From positions 196,884,501 through 196,948,500 of the forward strand of contig CM057458.1 in NCBI GenBank assembly GCA_016271365.2: a DNA stretch of 64,000 bases, read 5' to 3'. The position numbers were made by a program, and so were the translations under genes. Shown piece after piece: positions 21,931 through 30,399 of this stretch. The stretch is from Neoceratodus forsteri. Its lineage: Eukaryota; Chordata; Ceratodontiformes; Ceratodontidae. Positions within the stretch are counted from its first letter, which is position 1. The number at the start of each line of letters is the position of its first letter. Below the pieces are notes generated by a model. The model saw only the letters and a list, made by a program, of their open reading frames with translations. It was not told the origin of the DNA and did not search any database.

Positions 21931-22368
21931 ATGGCTTCCACCTACAGCAACTACATTGTGGAATACCTGAGGCAGTTGTGCCAGGAAAGAGGAGTCCGGA
22001 GTAAGGGGCGAAATAAACAGCACCTCATGGAGGCTCTTGTGGCAGCCAGTGCACAAATGACTGCCCAGAGCCTCGGGTCACAGTCAGTGACTGAAGGGGA
22101 CCAGACTTTGGATGTGGTGGTGCCAGAGTCTATCACAGTATCCAGTCCTAGGGAGAAAGGCAGCGAGACCAGTGGGAACCGAGAGCTTCGGCAGCAGGGG
22201 AGGGTCACCACAGTGCAGGAGCTGGAAGGGATCTGGCTACAGTTGGAGCTGAGGAAACTGGAATTCAAGTGGAGGCAGTCCAAAGCCCAGCAACAGAGGG
22301 AATTTGAGCAGAGGAAGCGGGAGATGGAGAGAGAAGAAAGACAACACCAGAGAGAGGCCAAGGAATGA
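21931..22368 (+). CDS. Gmr1-like Gypsy gag, N-terminal SAP-like part
   Basis: The 145-residue frame begins with YIVEYLRQLCQERGV and KGRNKQHLMEALV (residues 8-38), resembling the SAP-like fold at the start of Gmr1-type gag proteins. Its C-terminal half is strongly charged and probably coiled coil (LEFKWRQSKAQQQREFEQRK). It ends at a TGA that looks like a mutated CGA, since the charged stretch (REFELEKLKLQ) continues past it at 22378. Gag forms the particle. The start at 21931 is chosen because it precedes the conserved block. Confidence 0.65.
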   Translation: MASTYSNYIVEYLRQLCQERGVRSKGRNKQHLMEALVAASAQMTAQSLGSQSVTEGDQTLDVVVPESITVSSPREKGSETSGNRELRQQGRVTTVQELEGIWLQLELRKLEFKWRQSKAQQQREFEQRKREMEREERQHQREAKE

Positions 22369-22377
22369 GAATGACAG

Positions 22378-22915
22378 CGAGAATTTGAATTGGAGAAACT
22401 AAAACTCCAGCGTCCAACGCCAGAGCGGTAAGTGGCAGGGGTAAAACTGAATCCCCAGGGCTGGGGTATAAATTAAATTCTAAATTAATTGCTGAATTTA
22501 AAGAGGGAGAGGACATGAATGCATCTTTAAATTCATTTGGAAAGATTTGTATTCAGGCACAGATTCCCAGGGAGTCCTAGAGCCTTCAGCTATCCCCTCT
22601 ACTTACTCCGGCAAAGGGCGTGAAGCATTAAGCCAAATGGACAATCAGGACAGTAGTAATTATGAAAAACTTAAAGCTGTATTGCTTAAAAAGTATGACT
22701 TGACACCTGAAGCGTACAGAGTTAAGTTCTGTAAGCTCAGGAGAAGCCCTGACATGAGCTACGAGGAACTGGCCACAAAGCAACGTCAGTTTTTGAAACA
22801 TTGGTGAGAGGGGAGTCAAAGCAGACTCTACAGAGAAAATAGAGGATATGGTACTTTTGGAGCCATTCGGCTTGCCCAACAGAGCTGAAAACCTTTCCAG
22901 GAGAGATAGGTAACC
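22378..22915 (+). pseudogene. Gypsy gag SCAN-like capsid region, copy 1
   Basis: Broken frames give FELEKLKLQRP, then an NSF(G/E)KICIQAQ-like block, and 22547-22807 reads SNYEKLKAVLLKKYDLTPEAY, then VKFCKLRRSP and YEELATKQRQFLKHW. This is the capsid domain related to the SCAN domain of vertebrate zinc-finger proteins, which derives from Gmr1-like gag. Two or more frameshifts disrupt it. The region is repeated at 23101. Confidence 0.7.
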
Positions 22916-23100
22916 TGCGCACAATGTGAGCGGAGCGCTGTAAGGGCAGCCAGCCCAAAAACTTAAATTCAGAACAATCAGTTCTACCAAAGCAGAAAAA
23001 ATCCAGCAAAACATTAAATTAAGCAAAAGTCTGCTTTATTCATTCACCGGGTGACAAGCCCCTAGTGCCTCAGCAATGTGCCTTCCAAGGGGGAGTGACA
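22916..23100. other. Non-repeated spacer between the two gag copies
   Basis: About 185 bases without a recognised frame separate the two gag copies. The sequence ends AAGGGGGAGTGACAGTGAGG. It may be the junction of two separate Gypsy copies or a small insertion. Confidence 0.4.
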
Positions 23101-23816
23101 GTGAGGATTTGAATTGGAGAAACTAAAACTCCAGCATCCAACGCCAGAGCAGGTAAGTGGCTGGGTTGAAATTGAACCTCCAGGGCTGGGGTATAAATTA
23201 ATTTCTGAATTTAAAGAGGGAGAGGATATGGATTCATTTTTAAATTCATTTGAAAAGATTTGTATTCAGGCAGAAATTCCCAGGGAGCCCTGGAGCCTTC
23301 AGCTATCCCCTCTACTTACCGGCAAAGGGTGGGAAGCATTAAGCCAAATGCACAGTCAAGACAGTAGTAATTACGAAAAAACTTAAAGCTACATTGCCTA
23401 AAAAGTATGAATTGACACCTGAAGTGTACAGAATTAAGTTCCATAAGCTCTGGAGAAACCCTGACGTGAGCTACGAGGAACTGGCCCCAAAGCAACGTCA
23501 GTTTTTGAAACATTGGTGGGAGGGATTCAAAACGGACTCTAGAGAGAAAATAGAGGATGTGGTACTTTTGGAGCAGTTCTTTTGGGCTTTGCCCTGCAGA
23601 GCTGAAAACCTGGCTGGAGGACCAAGATCCAAAAAACAGTGCAGGAGGCTGCCAAGCTCTTGGACCGCTATGCCAGGAACAGGCTTGCTTTGAAAGGGAG
23701 TGGGGCGGGTGTGGCAGCACAGAAAGGGAAAAGCATACCTTCAGGGTAGCTAAAACCCTCACTGCCTACCTAGAAAGCGGGCAGCCCCAAGGTACAAAGA
23801 AAGAATTTACCTGATA
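23101..23816 (+). pseudogene. Gypsy gag SCAN-like capsid region, copy 2
   Basis: This repeats 22378-22915 and reads further. 23114-23386 gives KEGEDMDSFLNSFEKICIQA and LTGKGWEALSQM. 23394-23693 gives KKYELTPEVYRIKFHKLW, YEELAPKQRQFLKHWWEG and VVLLEQFFWALP. The spacing of YEEL, FLKHW and LLEQF is SCAN-like. A one-base shift at about 23385 separates the two frames. Downstream, a zinc-knuckle-like CWFCKQPGHLARQCP (about 23833-23877) follows after a stop. Confidence 0.75.
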
Positions 23817-23832
23817 AAAAAATGATGATTGT

Positions 23833-24460
23833 TGGTTTTGCAAACAACCTGGGCATCTTGCTAGACAGTGTCCTAAAAAGGCACAGAGTGGGCAAAGGGG
23901 TGCTGGGAAAGAGGAGGTTTTTTTTTTTGCATCTCTGAAAGCATGGCAATTAACATGGAGGAGCACATACACCCACTTACTGTTAATCGGGTGCAAACTC
24001 CTGGTTTAAGGAAGACGGGGGTATCTCTTACTCTGGTAAAAGGGGATTTGGTTGAGCCTGGACAGCTTATACCTTATCAGTTCATAACTGTAAGGGGATT
24101 TACTGTGGAGGAAAAACTCTGCCCCTAGCAAGTATTGTCCTGGACTAAGTTGAGACAGGAGAGAGGGTGCAGAAGGTGGCTGTAGCAGACAACCTCGTTC
24201 TGGATGTGATTATAGGGAATAATCTAAAAAAGGGGGTGGTATGTGCGGTTACCCGCAGCCAGACAGCAAAGGCTGACTGCAGTTCCCTGAACCCCGTGGA
24301 AGCTCCTGTGGAAAACACTGGAAGGCTGGTTCCCCAGCCTGTGTCTCCTGAAATGGAGAGTAATGAAAGGGAGGTAGAACTTCCCCAGGTAGCAGTTCAC
24401 GAAACAGCTACCGAAGGTTACTCTAAGGAGGGGAGGGGTAACCAGTGGTCAAACGGTTAG
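23833..24460 (+). pseudogene. Gypsy zinc knuckle and protease region
   Basis: At about 23833-23877 the frame CWFCKQPGHLARQCP is a CCHC nucleic-acid-binding knuckle. 23943-24128 gives HIHPLTVNRVQTPGLRKTG and LVEPGQLIPYQFITVRGFT, and 24167-24460 gives VADNLVLDVIIGNNL, the latter two resembling the later strands of an aspartic protease. The active-site D-T/S-G is not visible, so the N-terminal part of the protease is probably lost between the knuckle and 23943. Confidence 0.55.
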
Positions 24461-24497
24461 GGATGGCAGTGACCTTGAATGCCCTGATGCTAGAGGT

Positions 24498-25037
24498 ATG
24501 GACCCCAGTTTAGAGACTGAAGGGGATATGTCTCGTGCCTTGGGAAAATGTGTGGATTTTGCAGTTGCTCAGAGGGCTGATCTTAGTTTAGAGAGGCTGA
24601 AGGCTTGTGTAGAATCTGACAGGACACAGGGAGGTGACGTTGGACATGGAGTGTATTGGGACAGTGGACTGTTGTATACACAGAATGTAAGGACAGAGGG
24701 AGGGGTGATAGGCAGGCAGCTTGTTGTTCCCCATGGGTGTCGTGAGCAGTTGCATAAAATTGCTCATGATAGCCCCATGTCTGGACATTTGGGAATCGCG
24801 TGCACTACGCAGCGATTGGCCCAGAATTTCTATCTGCCTAACTTCACCCAGCAGGTCTTATCACCGGTGCCAAGAAATAGGGAAAGCAGGCAGTAAAAGC
24901 AAAGCTGCCCTAATTCCCTTGCCCCTAGTGGAGGAGCCATTCCAGAGGGTAGGAATTGCTATTGTGGGACCTTTGAGTACCCCATGCTGCTCCAGGAAGA
25001 GGTATTTCCTGACGGTGGTAGATTATGCCACCCTGTT

Positions 25038-25040
<3 letters not shown>
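24498..25040 (+). pseudogene. Gypsy integrase, N-terminal zinc domain and start of core
   Basis: 24498-24896 holds FAVAQRADLSLERL, GRQLVVPHGCREQLHKIAH and SGHLGIACTTQRLAQNFYLP, the HH region of the integrase zinc-binding domain. A shifted frame continues FQRVGIAIVGPLSTP and YFLTVVDYAT (about 24940-25035), the first strands and first Asp-containing block of the catalytic core. The element is cut there by a (TA)n tract. The integrase follows the protease region without an intervening reverse transcriptase, which is the Gmr1-type order. Confidence 0.75.
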
Positions 25041-25077
<37 letters not shown>

Positions 25078-25081
25078 TTTT
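25041..25081 (+). repeat. (TA)n tract and T-run
   Basis: A (TA)n run of about 28 bases is followed by a 12-base T-run, exactly at the point where the integrase frame ends. It marks the 3' truncation of the Gypsy remnant. Confidence 0.9.
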
Positions 25082-25190
25082 GAATGTCCAACAAGCCCTA
25101 GACTTACGCTGCTCATTGTCACAAATTCCTTTTGTGTTTTTGTAACTAGGAGATCATTTTTGTAGGAATAAAATATAATATTTTTTGACT

Positions 25191-25430
25191 ATCACACTAT
25201 TATGCAAGTATGATTGTGTTACTGTATGTACCTTTAATAGTTGTGCATTAAATGGATTGGTTCTCTGTTGTTCACACCCTCTGATGAAGGCCCCCTGTGG
25301 ACAAAGCGCTGGGGTTTGCCTCCGGTTGTTCTCAGTGTTTCACTAGTTATTAAATAGCTGTGATGCTGATTTATTTTGTTTTGCCTCAGTAGAGACAACA
25401 GTCTCCCTGAGTCATGCTTCTTGGTTTTTG
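25191..25430 (+). repeat. Right inverted repeat of the composite insertion
   Basis: This is the reverse complement of 19850-20094. It contains CTGATGAAGGCCCCCTGTGG at 25281-25300 followed by ACAAAGCGCTGG, which resembles the conserved core of hammerhead ribozymes found in Penelope-like element ends (CTGATGA, stem, GAAA); the GAAA is degraded to CAAA. Confidence 0.75.
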
Positions 25431-25468
25431 TATTTCCCTAGCTTGCACCTCTCCCTCATCCCTGGATG

Positions 25469-26010
25469 CACTACAAGCTGGAAAGGAGACAGTGCAACTC
25501 AGGGTGGCCAAGATTATTCAGTGCCAACAGGGAAGATCTTAACGAAGAGCATCTCAAGACATTGAACATGTTCTAACTGGAGACCAGGCAAGAAAGGGGG
25601 ATATGATTGAAACCTTCAGAACCCTAAAGGGAATAAATAGGGTGAACTGCTGGGAACTATTTAGCAGAAGTAGAGTCAAGAACCTGAGATCATGAGTGGA
25701 AACTGATGAGGTGAAGCTTTAAGAGGGATATGAAGAAGTTCTGTTTTATGGAAAGGGTGGTGGGGCCATAGAACAGTCTGCCAGCGGAGGTGGTGGATGC
25801 CAAGACCGTAAATGGTTTCAAGCATGGCTGGGACAAAGTGAAGGGTTTAGTGATTGCTCAGGTTAGTAGCAGTAGGGAATTGAGCAGGGGTGGTGGACCA
25901 AGAGGGATAAAACCTTGCATAGACAATAGGTCCCAGGGCAGATAGGGAACTCTGGGCAGACCAGACGGAACTTCAGTCTTTTTCTGCCATCATTGTCTTT
26001 GTTTTTGTAA
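25469..26010 (+). mobile_element. CR1-type LINE D, segment 3 of 3 (3' end)
   Basis: Decayed C-terminal ORF2 sequence is recognisable at the nucleotide level: a GATATGATTGAAACCTTC block (family form MIETFK), GGAAAGGGTGGTGG (family form ERVV) and a 3' end TTTTTCTGCCATCATTG near 25979-26010. It aligns in order with the 3' part of family A and C elements and completes the copy that starts at 8147. Confidence 0.7.
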
Positions 26011-26884
26011 ACCATTTGCAAATCTTCTTAAATTCCGGTTTCCAAATTTGCACAACATACATATTGCCCTGTTTCTCAGTGTGTCAGTTCCTGCCAGCTT
26101 TAAAATTTAGTAGAAACAGGCCACCTTCATTAGAAGAGATGTTGTGTGTCATTCAGCTTATCCTAGGTAAACACATCTGAAATAAATAAAAACCCTACTT
26201 AGTGGAAGCTAGCTCGCCTGTACAGTTTCACTGTATGATGAGGTTACAGCAGCTATTTTTCTAGCTGGCTGATAGCACCATCCACTGGAGCATCCGAGCT
26301 CCGCATCCTTAAGGATTCTCTGTCTCCTTAGTTATTCAAGCATGCTGCTCTGCTAGGATTTTTTTTTTTTTGCTTTTTGTCCGCCTTCTGAACTCATGCT
26401 ATCTATATATCATGACTGCTTTTTTTTGTTTGTTACAGAAACAACAGGCGATGTAAAACCATGGAAAGACTGTTATCATCTCTGAAATGTAAACACAGTT
26501 CTGCATTGCTAAATAGGCAGTGCAGCATATAACCTGATCAAAATTCCCATTGGATTGTGAGCAGAGGTTTCACATGGGGTTGTGTTGATGTATATTTTTT
26601 CTTTTTTGTGGAAGTCAAAAAATGCCATGGAAGTTGTTTAAATGTTTTGAAAGTTATAATACTTTCCAGTTCCAAAACATTTTGGTATTCAATATTCTTA
26701 GGGAAGACCACAGTCTTAAATTTAATAAAAAGCATTTTTAATGTAAAAACCCAAAATTTTCTTTTAAAAGAATCAAGCAGCTTTTACTTTAATGCCTACA
26801 AAACCGAATATCAGATAATTTTCTCCCCACTCCCATGTGAGTACAGGACCATCTCTACTTTTACTCTTGACATTTTTGCTGTAT
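26011..26884. other. No gene recognised
   Basis: AT-rich sequence with T-runs near 26360 and 26420. A 136-residue frame at 26557-26967 has no recognisable domain and runs into the CR1 3' end, so I do not call it. Confidence 0.5.
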
Positions 26885-26971
26885 ACGAACATATATACAA
26901 ACATATGAAAGTTGCCAGCAGCAAAAGGCCATCCTGGTCTATCTGGGCTGCTCGAGATTGCAGCTAGCTCC

Positions 26972-28460
26972 CTATTCAGCAGCCGACCCACCCCTTCCCC
27001 TTACCCTCCCCCTTTGTCCTGTCCCACTCCTTCTTGAAGCATTCCACTGTGTTACATGCCACCATCTCAGCTGGTAGTGCGTTACACGTGCCACCACCCT
27101 CTCCGTAAAGAAATGCCTCCTCACCTCCCTCCTAAATCTTCCCCTCTCCAATCTCATGTCAGGGCCCCTAGTGTCCCTTCCCATCCTCCTCCTGAATAGA
27201 CCCTCTGTGTCGGTTTTGATTATCCCCTTCATGTATTTGAAGGTCTCAGTCATGTCCCCAGTGTCCCTCCTCTCCTCCAGTGTGTACATGTTTAACTTTC
27301 TTAGTCTGACCTCATATGGCAATTCCCCCAGGCCCTGAATCATCTTCGTTGCCCTATGCTGAATCCCCTGCAACAGCCAAATATCCTTTTGTAAGTATGG
27401 GTGCCAGTACTGCACACAGTATTCCAGGTGGGATCTAACCAACAATCTGTATAACGGTAGAATAACCTCCCCTCTTCTCGAGGTAATGCCCCTTGCAATG
27501 CACCCCAGCATTTTTGTTGCCAGTTGCTGCTGCCTTTCTACATTGGACGGAATTGTTCATTGCTCCCTTGATGAGCACCCCCGGGTCCTTCTCTTCTGTT
27601 ACCTCCAGCCACCCCCCCCCTCCCCGATGGTAGGTTCTCCTCGGATGTTTTGTTCCGAAGTGCAGAACCTTGAATTTGTTTGCATTGAACCTCAGCTGCC
27701 ATCCTTAGACCATGCTGCTAGCCTTTCCAGATCCTCCTGTAGCCCCACCACCCAACCTGGTCATCCACCACCGCTCCCATCTTGGTGTTATCTGCAAATA
27801 GGCTGATTTTGCTGCTGATGCCCTCTGAGATGTCTGCAATAAATATGCCAAACAGCACTGGGCCCAACCCTGACCTCTGTGGAACACCACTTGTCACAAG
27901 CGTAGGTGATGAGTATTCCTCATCTACCACCACCCTCTGCTGCCTATCTTTTGGCCAGTTCTCCACCCACACCACCAGTTTTGATCCTGCCCCTGTGCCC
28001 TGTGGCTTGCTTCCAAGTCTCCCATGCAGTACTGAATCGAAGGCCTTACTGAAGTCTAGGTACAGAACATCCACCACATGGCCCCCGTCAATTTGCCTAG
28101 TCACCCAGACATAATATTCTACCAGGTTGGTCTGACATGACCTACCCTTGACGAAGCCATGATGCCTTTCGTCCTACACCCCGTTCACCTCCAGTAGTGC
28201 CACTAGCCTCTCCTTTAGGATGGTCTCCATTAACTTCCCCACTATGGATATTAGACTTGCTGGCCTATAGTTCCCTGGTTCATCCTTGGGTCCGCTGTTG
28301 TGGAGGGGAACCACATGAGCCAGTCTCCAGTCATTAGGTATGCATCCTGTGTCTCGAGATGACTTAAATAATTCTGCCAAGGGTCCTGCCAGGACCTCTG
28401 CCAGCTCCTTCAGCACTCTTGGATGTACTTCATCCAGTCCCGCCTTCAATGCCCTTTACC
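26972..28460 (-). pseudogene. CR1 ORF2 reverse transcriptase, copy B1
   Basis: On the minus strand: 28449-28174 carries EVHPRVLKELAE, WRLAHVVPLHNSGPKDE and NYRPASLISIVGKLMET. 28104-27718 carries VVDVLYLDFSKAFDS, SGVPQRSGLGPVLFG and SLFADNTKMG (family form FADDTK, so the second catalytic Asp is Asn). 27511-26972 carries LGCIARGITSRRGEV, YCVQYWHPYLQKD and FFTERVV. Frames change at about 28110-28170 and 27710-27520. It is inactive by frameshift and by the FADN change. Confidence 0.85.
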
Positions 28461-28531
28461 CCTCCAGCACTCTTCCCAGTGTGATTTCTCCTTTAGTCAT
28501 CCCACCCAATCTGTTTCTATCCCCCCTCCTA

Positions 28532-28864
28532 CTATGGGTAGCGCTCCTCCCTTTCTTTTGTAAAGACTGAACAGAAGTAGTCGTTGAGCACTTCTGCCTT
28601 TTCATCCCCCTCTTCCACCCATCCCCCCTTCTTAATTCTTACTATTTGATCCTTACAGCTTTTATTCTCCCAGATGTACCTAAAGAAGTCTTTTTCCCCT
28701 TTTTTGTGCTCTGCACCAGCCTGAATTCTCTTGCTGCCTTGGCTGCCCTTACCCCCCCATGTCACTGCCTTTGCTTCTTGCAGATATTCCTCCCTATCCT
28801 CCTCCTTCGCCAATTTTCTGTATATCCTGTAAACTGCCCTTTTCCTCCTCATCCTGTCTAACAT
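28532..28864 (-). pseudogene. CR1 ORF2 linker, copy B1
   Basis: The 110-residue frame is basic and charged (RRKRAVYRIYRKLAKEEDRE, KDFFRYIWENKS, EVLNDYFCSVFTKE), the linker between endonuclease and reverse transcriptase in CR1 ORF2. The same block is at 53764-54090 in copy B2. Confidence 0.75.
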
Positions 28865-29051
28865 CCCTTTGCTTATCCAGCTGGGTTTCTTTCCCTAAGC
28901 CGCCTTAGTTTGTGCCCTACAACAAGTTTCTTTTGCTTCCACTATCCCCTGTCTTATCAGTTCCCGCCTTTATTGTGTGTCCATACCCGGCTGAATTTTG
29001 CACAGAAACCCCTTACCACTTCCCTCATCTTAAAGTTGACATTTCTGAAAT

Positions 29052-29660
29052 CTAGCACCTTTGTGCCAGATGCCCACCTCTCTTTAGCCATCTGTAACTG
29101 AAATCATACTGTCCGGTGGTCACTCCTCCCACCCCAAGTGGTTCCTCCACCCTCAAATCCCTCACCCACTCTCCATTGGTAAGTACAAGGTCAAAGGTGT
29201 TCCTTTCCCTAGTTGGTTCCTTGACCAACTGTACTAGAAGGCTTTTCTGGAAGGTGTCAATCTTTACCTGCTCCCTTGTGTTCTTTGTGGTAGGTGTGTC
29301 CCGCTCCACCCCCGGCAGGTTGAAGTCCCCTTCTATCACCATCCCCCCCTTCCTGCAGTTACTCCTGATCTGTTCTGCTAGTACCCCGTCCATCCCTTCA
29401 GACTGAGAGGGTGGCCTGTACACCACTCCCAGTCTTAGTGATCAATTTTTGGGATCCTGTAGTTGCACCCACAGTGCTTCTGTATCTCCCTCGTCTCCCT
29501 CCTCCCTTACATATGTTAATCCCTCCTTTAGGTACAGCGCCAACCCCCTTCCCCCATCCTTCCGGTGTAATCTATACCTCGAAACCATCATGTCCCAGCC
29601 ATGGATTTGGGTGGCCCATGTCTCGGTTATAGCTGCCACATCCACTCCCCCCCCCCCAGG
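29052..29660 (-). pseudogene. CR1 ORF2 endonuclease, copy B1
   Basis: 29645-29442 gives MDVAAITETWATQIHGWD and 29426-29052 gives MVYRPPSQSEGMDGVL, VIEGDFNLPGVE and NTFDLVLTNGE. These are the ETW, YRPP and GDFN blocks of the APE-type endonuclease. A frameshift near 29430 separates the two pieces. Confidence 0.8.
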
Positions 29661-29884
29661 AGAGCCTGTACTTCTGCCCCCTTATTCCCAAGACTCCTAA
29701 CATTTAGTGTTACCACCTTCCAACCCTTGTCTCTAGCCCTCCCCCAATCTCTCTGTCTCTCCTTATGTCCGCTCCCTTAGTAGTTGCCTTCTTCCTCACC
29801 TTGCCATCATGGGAGCTAATCACATTTGGTTTCACATCAGTAGGCCTCTGAACTCCTTAATCCATCCTGCTTACCCCCTTCCTA

Positions 29885-29965
29885 GTTTAAATGCTTCTCA
29901 ATGTGCTTCCCTATCCTTGCCTTCAGTACATTTTTCCCTCCTCATTTAGGTGCAGTCTATCTTTT
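29885..29965 (-). pseudogene. CR1 ORF1, last residues (esterase end), copy B1
   Basis: The minus-strand frame DRLHLNEEGKNVLKARIG ends in a stop near 29885. DxLH is the closing catalytic pair of the SGNH-esterase-like domain of CR1 ORF1. The element is truncated just upstream. Confidence 0.65.
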
Positions 29966-29970
29966 GCATA

Positions 29971-30188
29971 CAGATATACACGTATATCTGGAAGTCAAGT
30001 GCTTCCAAAATAGAGAACGTGCAAACATTGTGTCCTTTTTTACTGGGGGCGTAACAGTATTAGGTAAATGAGTAGTGATACTGTTTGTATGGCAAAACTG
30101 GTGTTTTATTACCAGACTCATAACTGAATTTTGCCCAGTGTTTTGACTATATGTATTGCATTTGTGTTAGTTTTTCTGTAGGATAAAG
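29971..30188. other. No gene recognised
   Basis: AT-rich sequence between the CR1 truncation point and the hairpin at 30189. I see no frame or repeat here. Confidence 0.5.
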
Positions 30189-30336
30189 TATGGGTCGGGG
30201 TGTGTAACTAGAAGTGTACACACACCCGAGGGGTTAGATGCTACATAAACCCTGAGAACAAAGCTCGAGGGGCTTATGCATAGCATCGAACTCTCAGGGT
30301 GTTTGTAAACTTGGAGTTTACACACCCTGACCCATA
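30189..30336. repeat. 148-bp imperfect inverted repeat (hairpin)
   Basis: The left arm begins TATGGGTCGGGGTGTGTAAC and the right arm ends GTTTACACACCCTGACCCATA. The arms pair over about 70 bases with small bulges around a centre near 30262. It could be a small inverted-repeat element or a hairpin transcript; nothing indicates expression. Confidence 0.8.
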
Positions 30337-30399
30337 TTTTATTTTATACAATTGCTGGGTTTCCCTTTTTCACGTCAGCAATTATATAAAATAAAAATA
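30335..30399. repeat. AT-rich inverted repeat adjoining the hairpin
   Basis: ATTTTATTTTATACAATTGC and GCAATTATATAAAATAAAAA form arms of about 23 bases around an 18-base loop. It abuts the preceding hairpin. Confidence 0.75.

Larger units (their letters stand above)
19850..25430 (+). mobile_element. Composite insertion bounded by about 250-bp inverted repeats
   Basis: The ends are inverted copies of each other, left 19850-20094 (start CAAAAACCAAGAAGC) and right 25191-25430 (end GCTTCTTGGTTTTTG). CR1 D continues on both sides. Inside lie AT-rich sequence without genes (20095-21900) and a Gmr1-like Gypsy remnant (about 21750-25040). A clean target duplication is not visible. The CR1 flanks overlap by an imperfect block (GAGGCAGTGCA left, GAGACAGTGCA right at 25487). 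Possibilities are a Penelope-like element with inverted terminal sequence, a DNA transposon with long inverted ends, or two separate insertions. Confidence 0.6.
26885..29970 (-). mobile_element. CR1-type LINE, family B, copy B1, 5'-truncated in ORF1
   Basis: Read on the minus strand, this copy starts in the last part of ORF1 (DRLHLNEEGKNVL, near 29950), runs through endonuclease and reverse transcriptase and ends with a CGTATGTTCGTAT-like tail (plus strand ACGAACATATATAC, 26886-26899). Copy B2 at 52600-56942 has the same order and the same end. It is distinguished from family A by its 3' tail and coding sequence. Confidence 0.8.

Noticed and set aside
25041..25069. (TA)n tract as an origin or regulatory element
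   Set aside because: A simple dinucleotide repeat at the truncation point of a Gypsy remnant is sufficient explanation.
26557..26967. 136-residue frame as a host gene
   Set aside because: No domain, low-complexity phenylalanine-rich start, and it runs into the inverse of a CR1 3' end.
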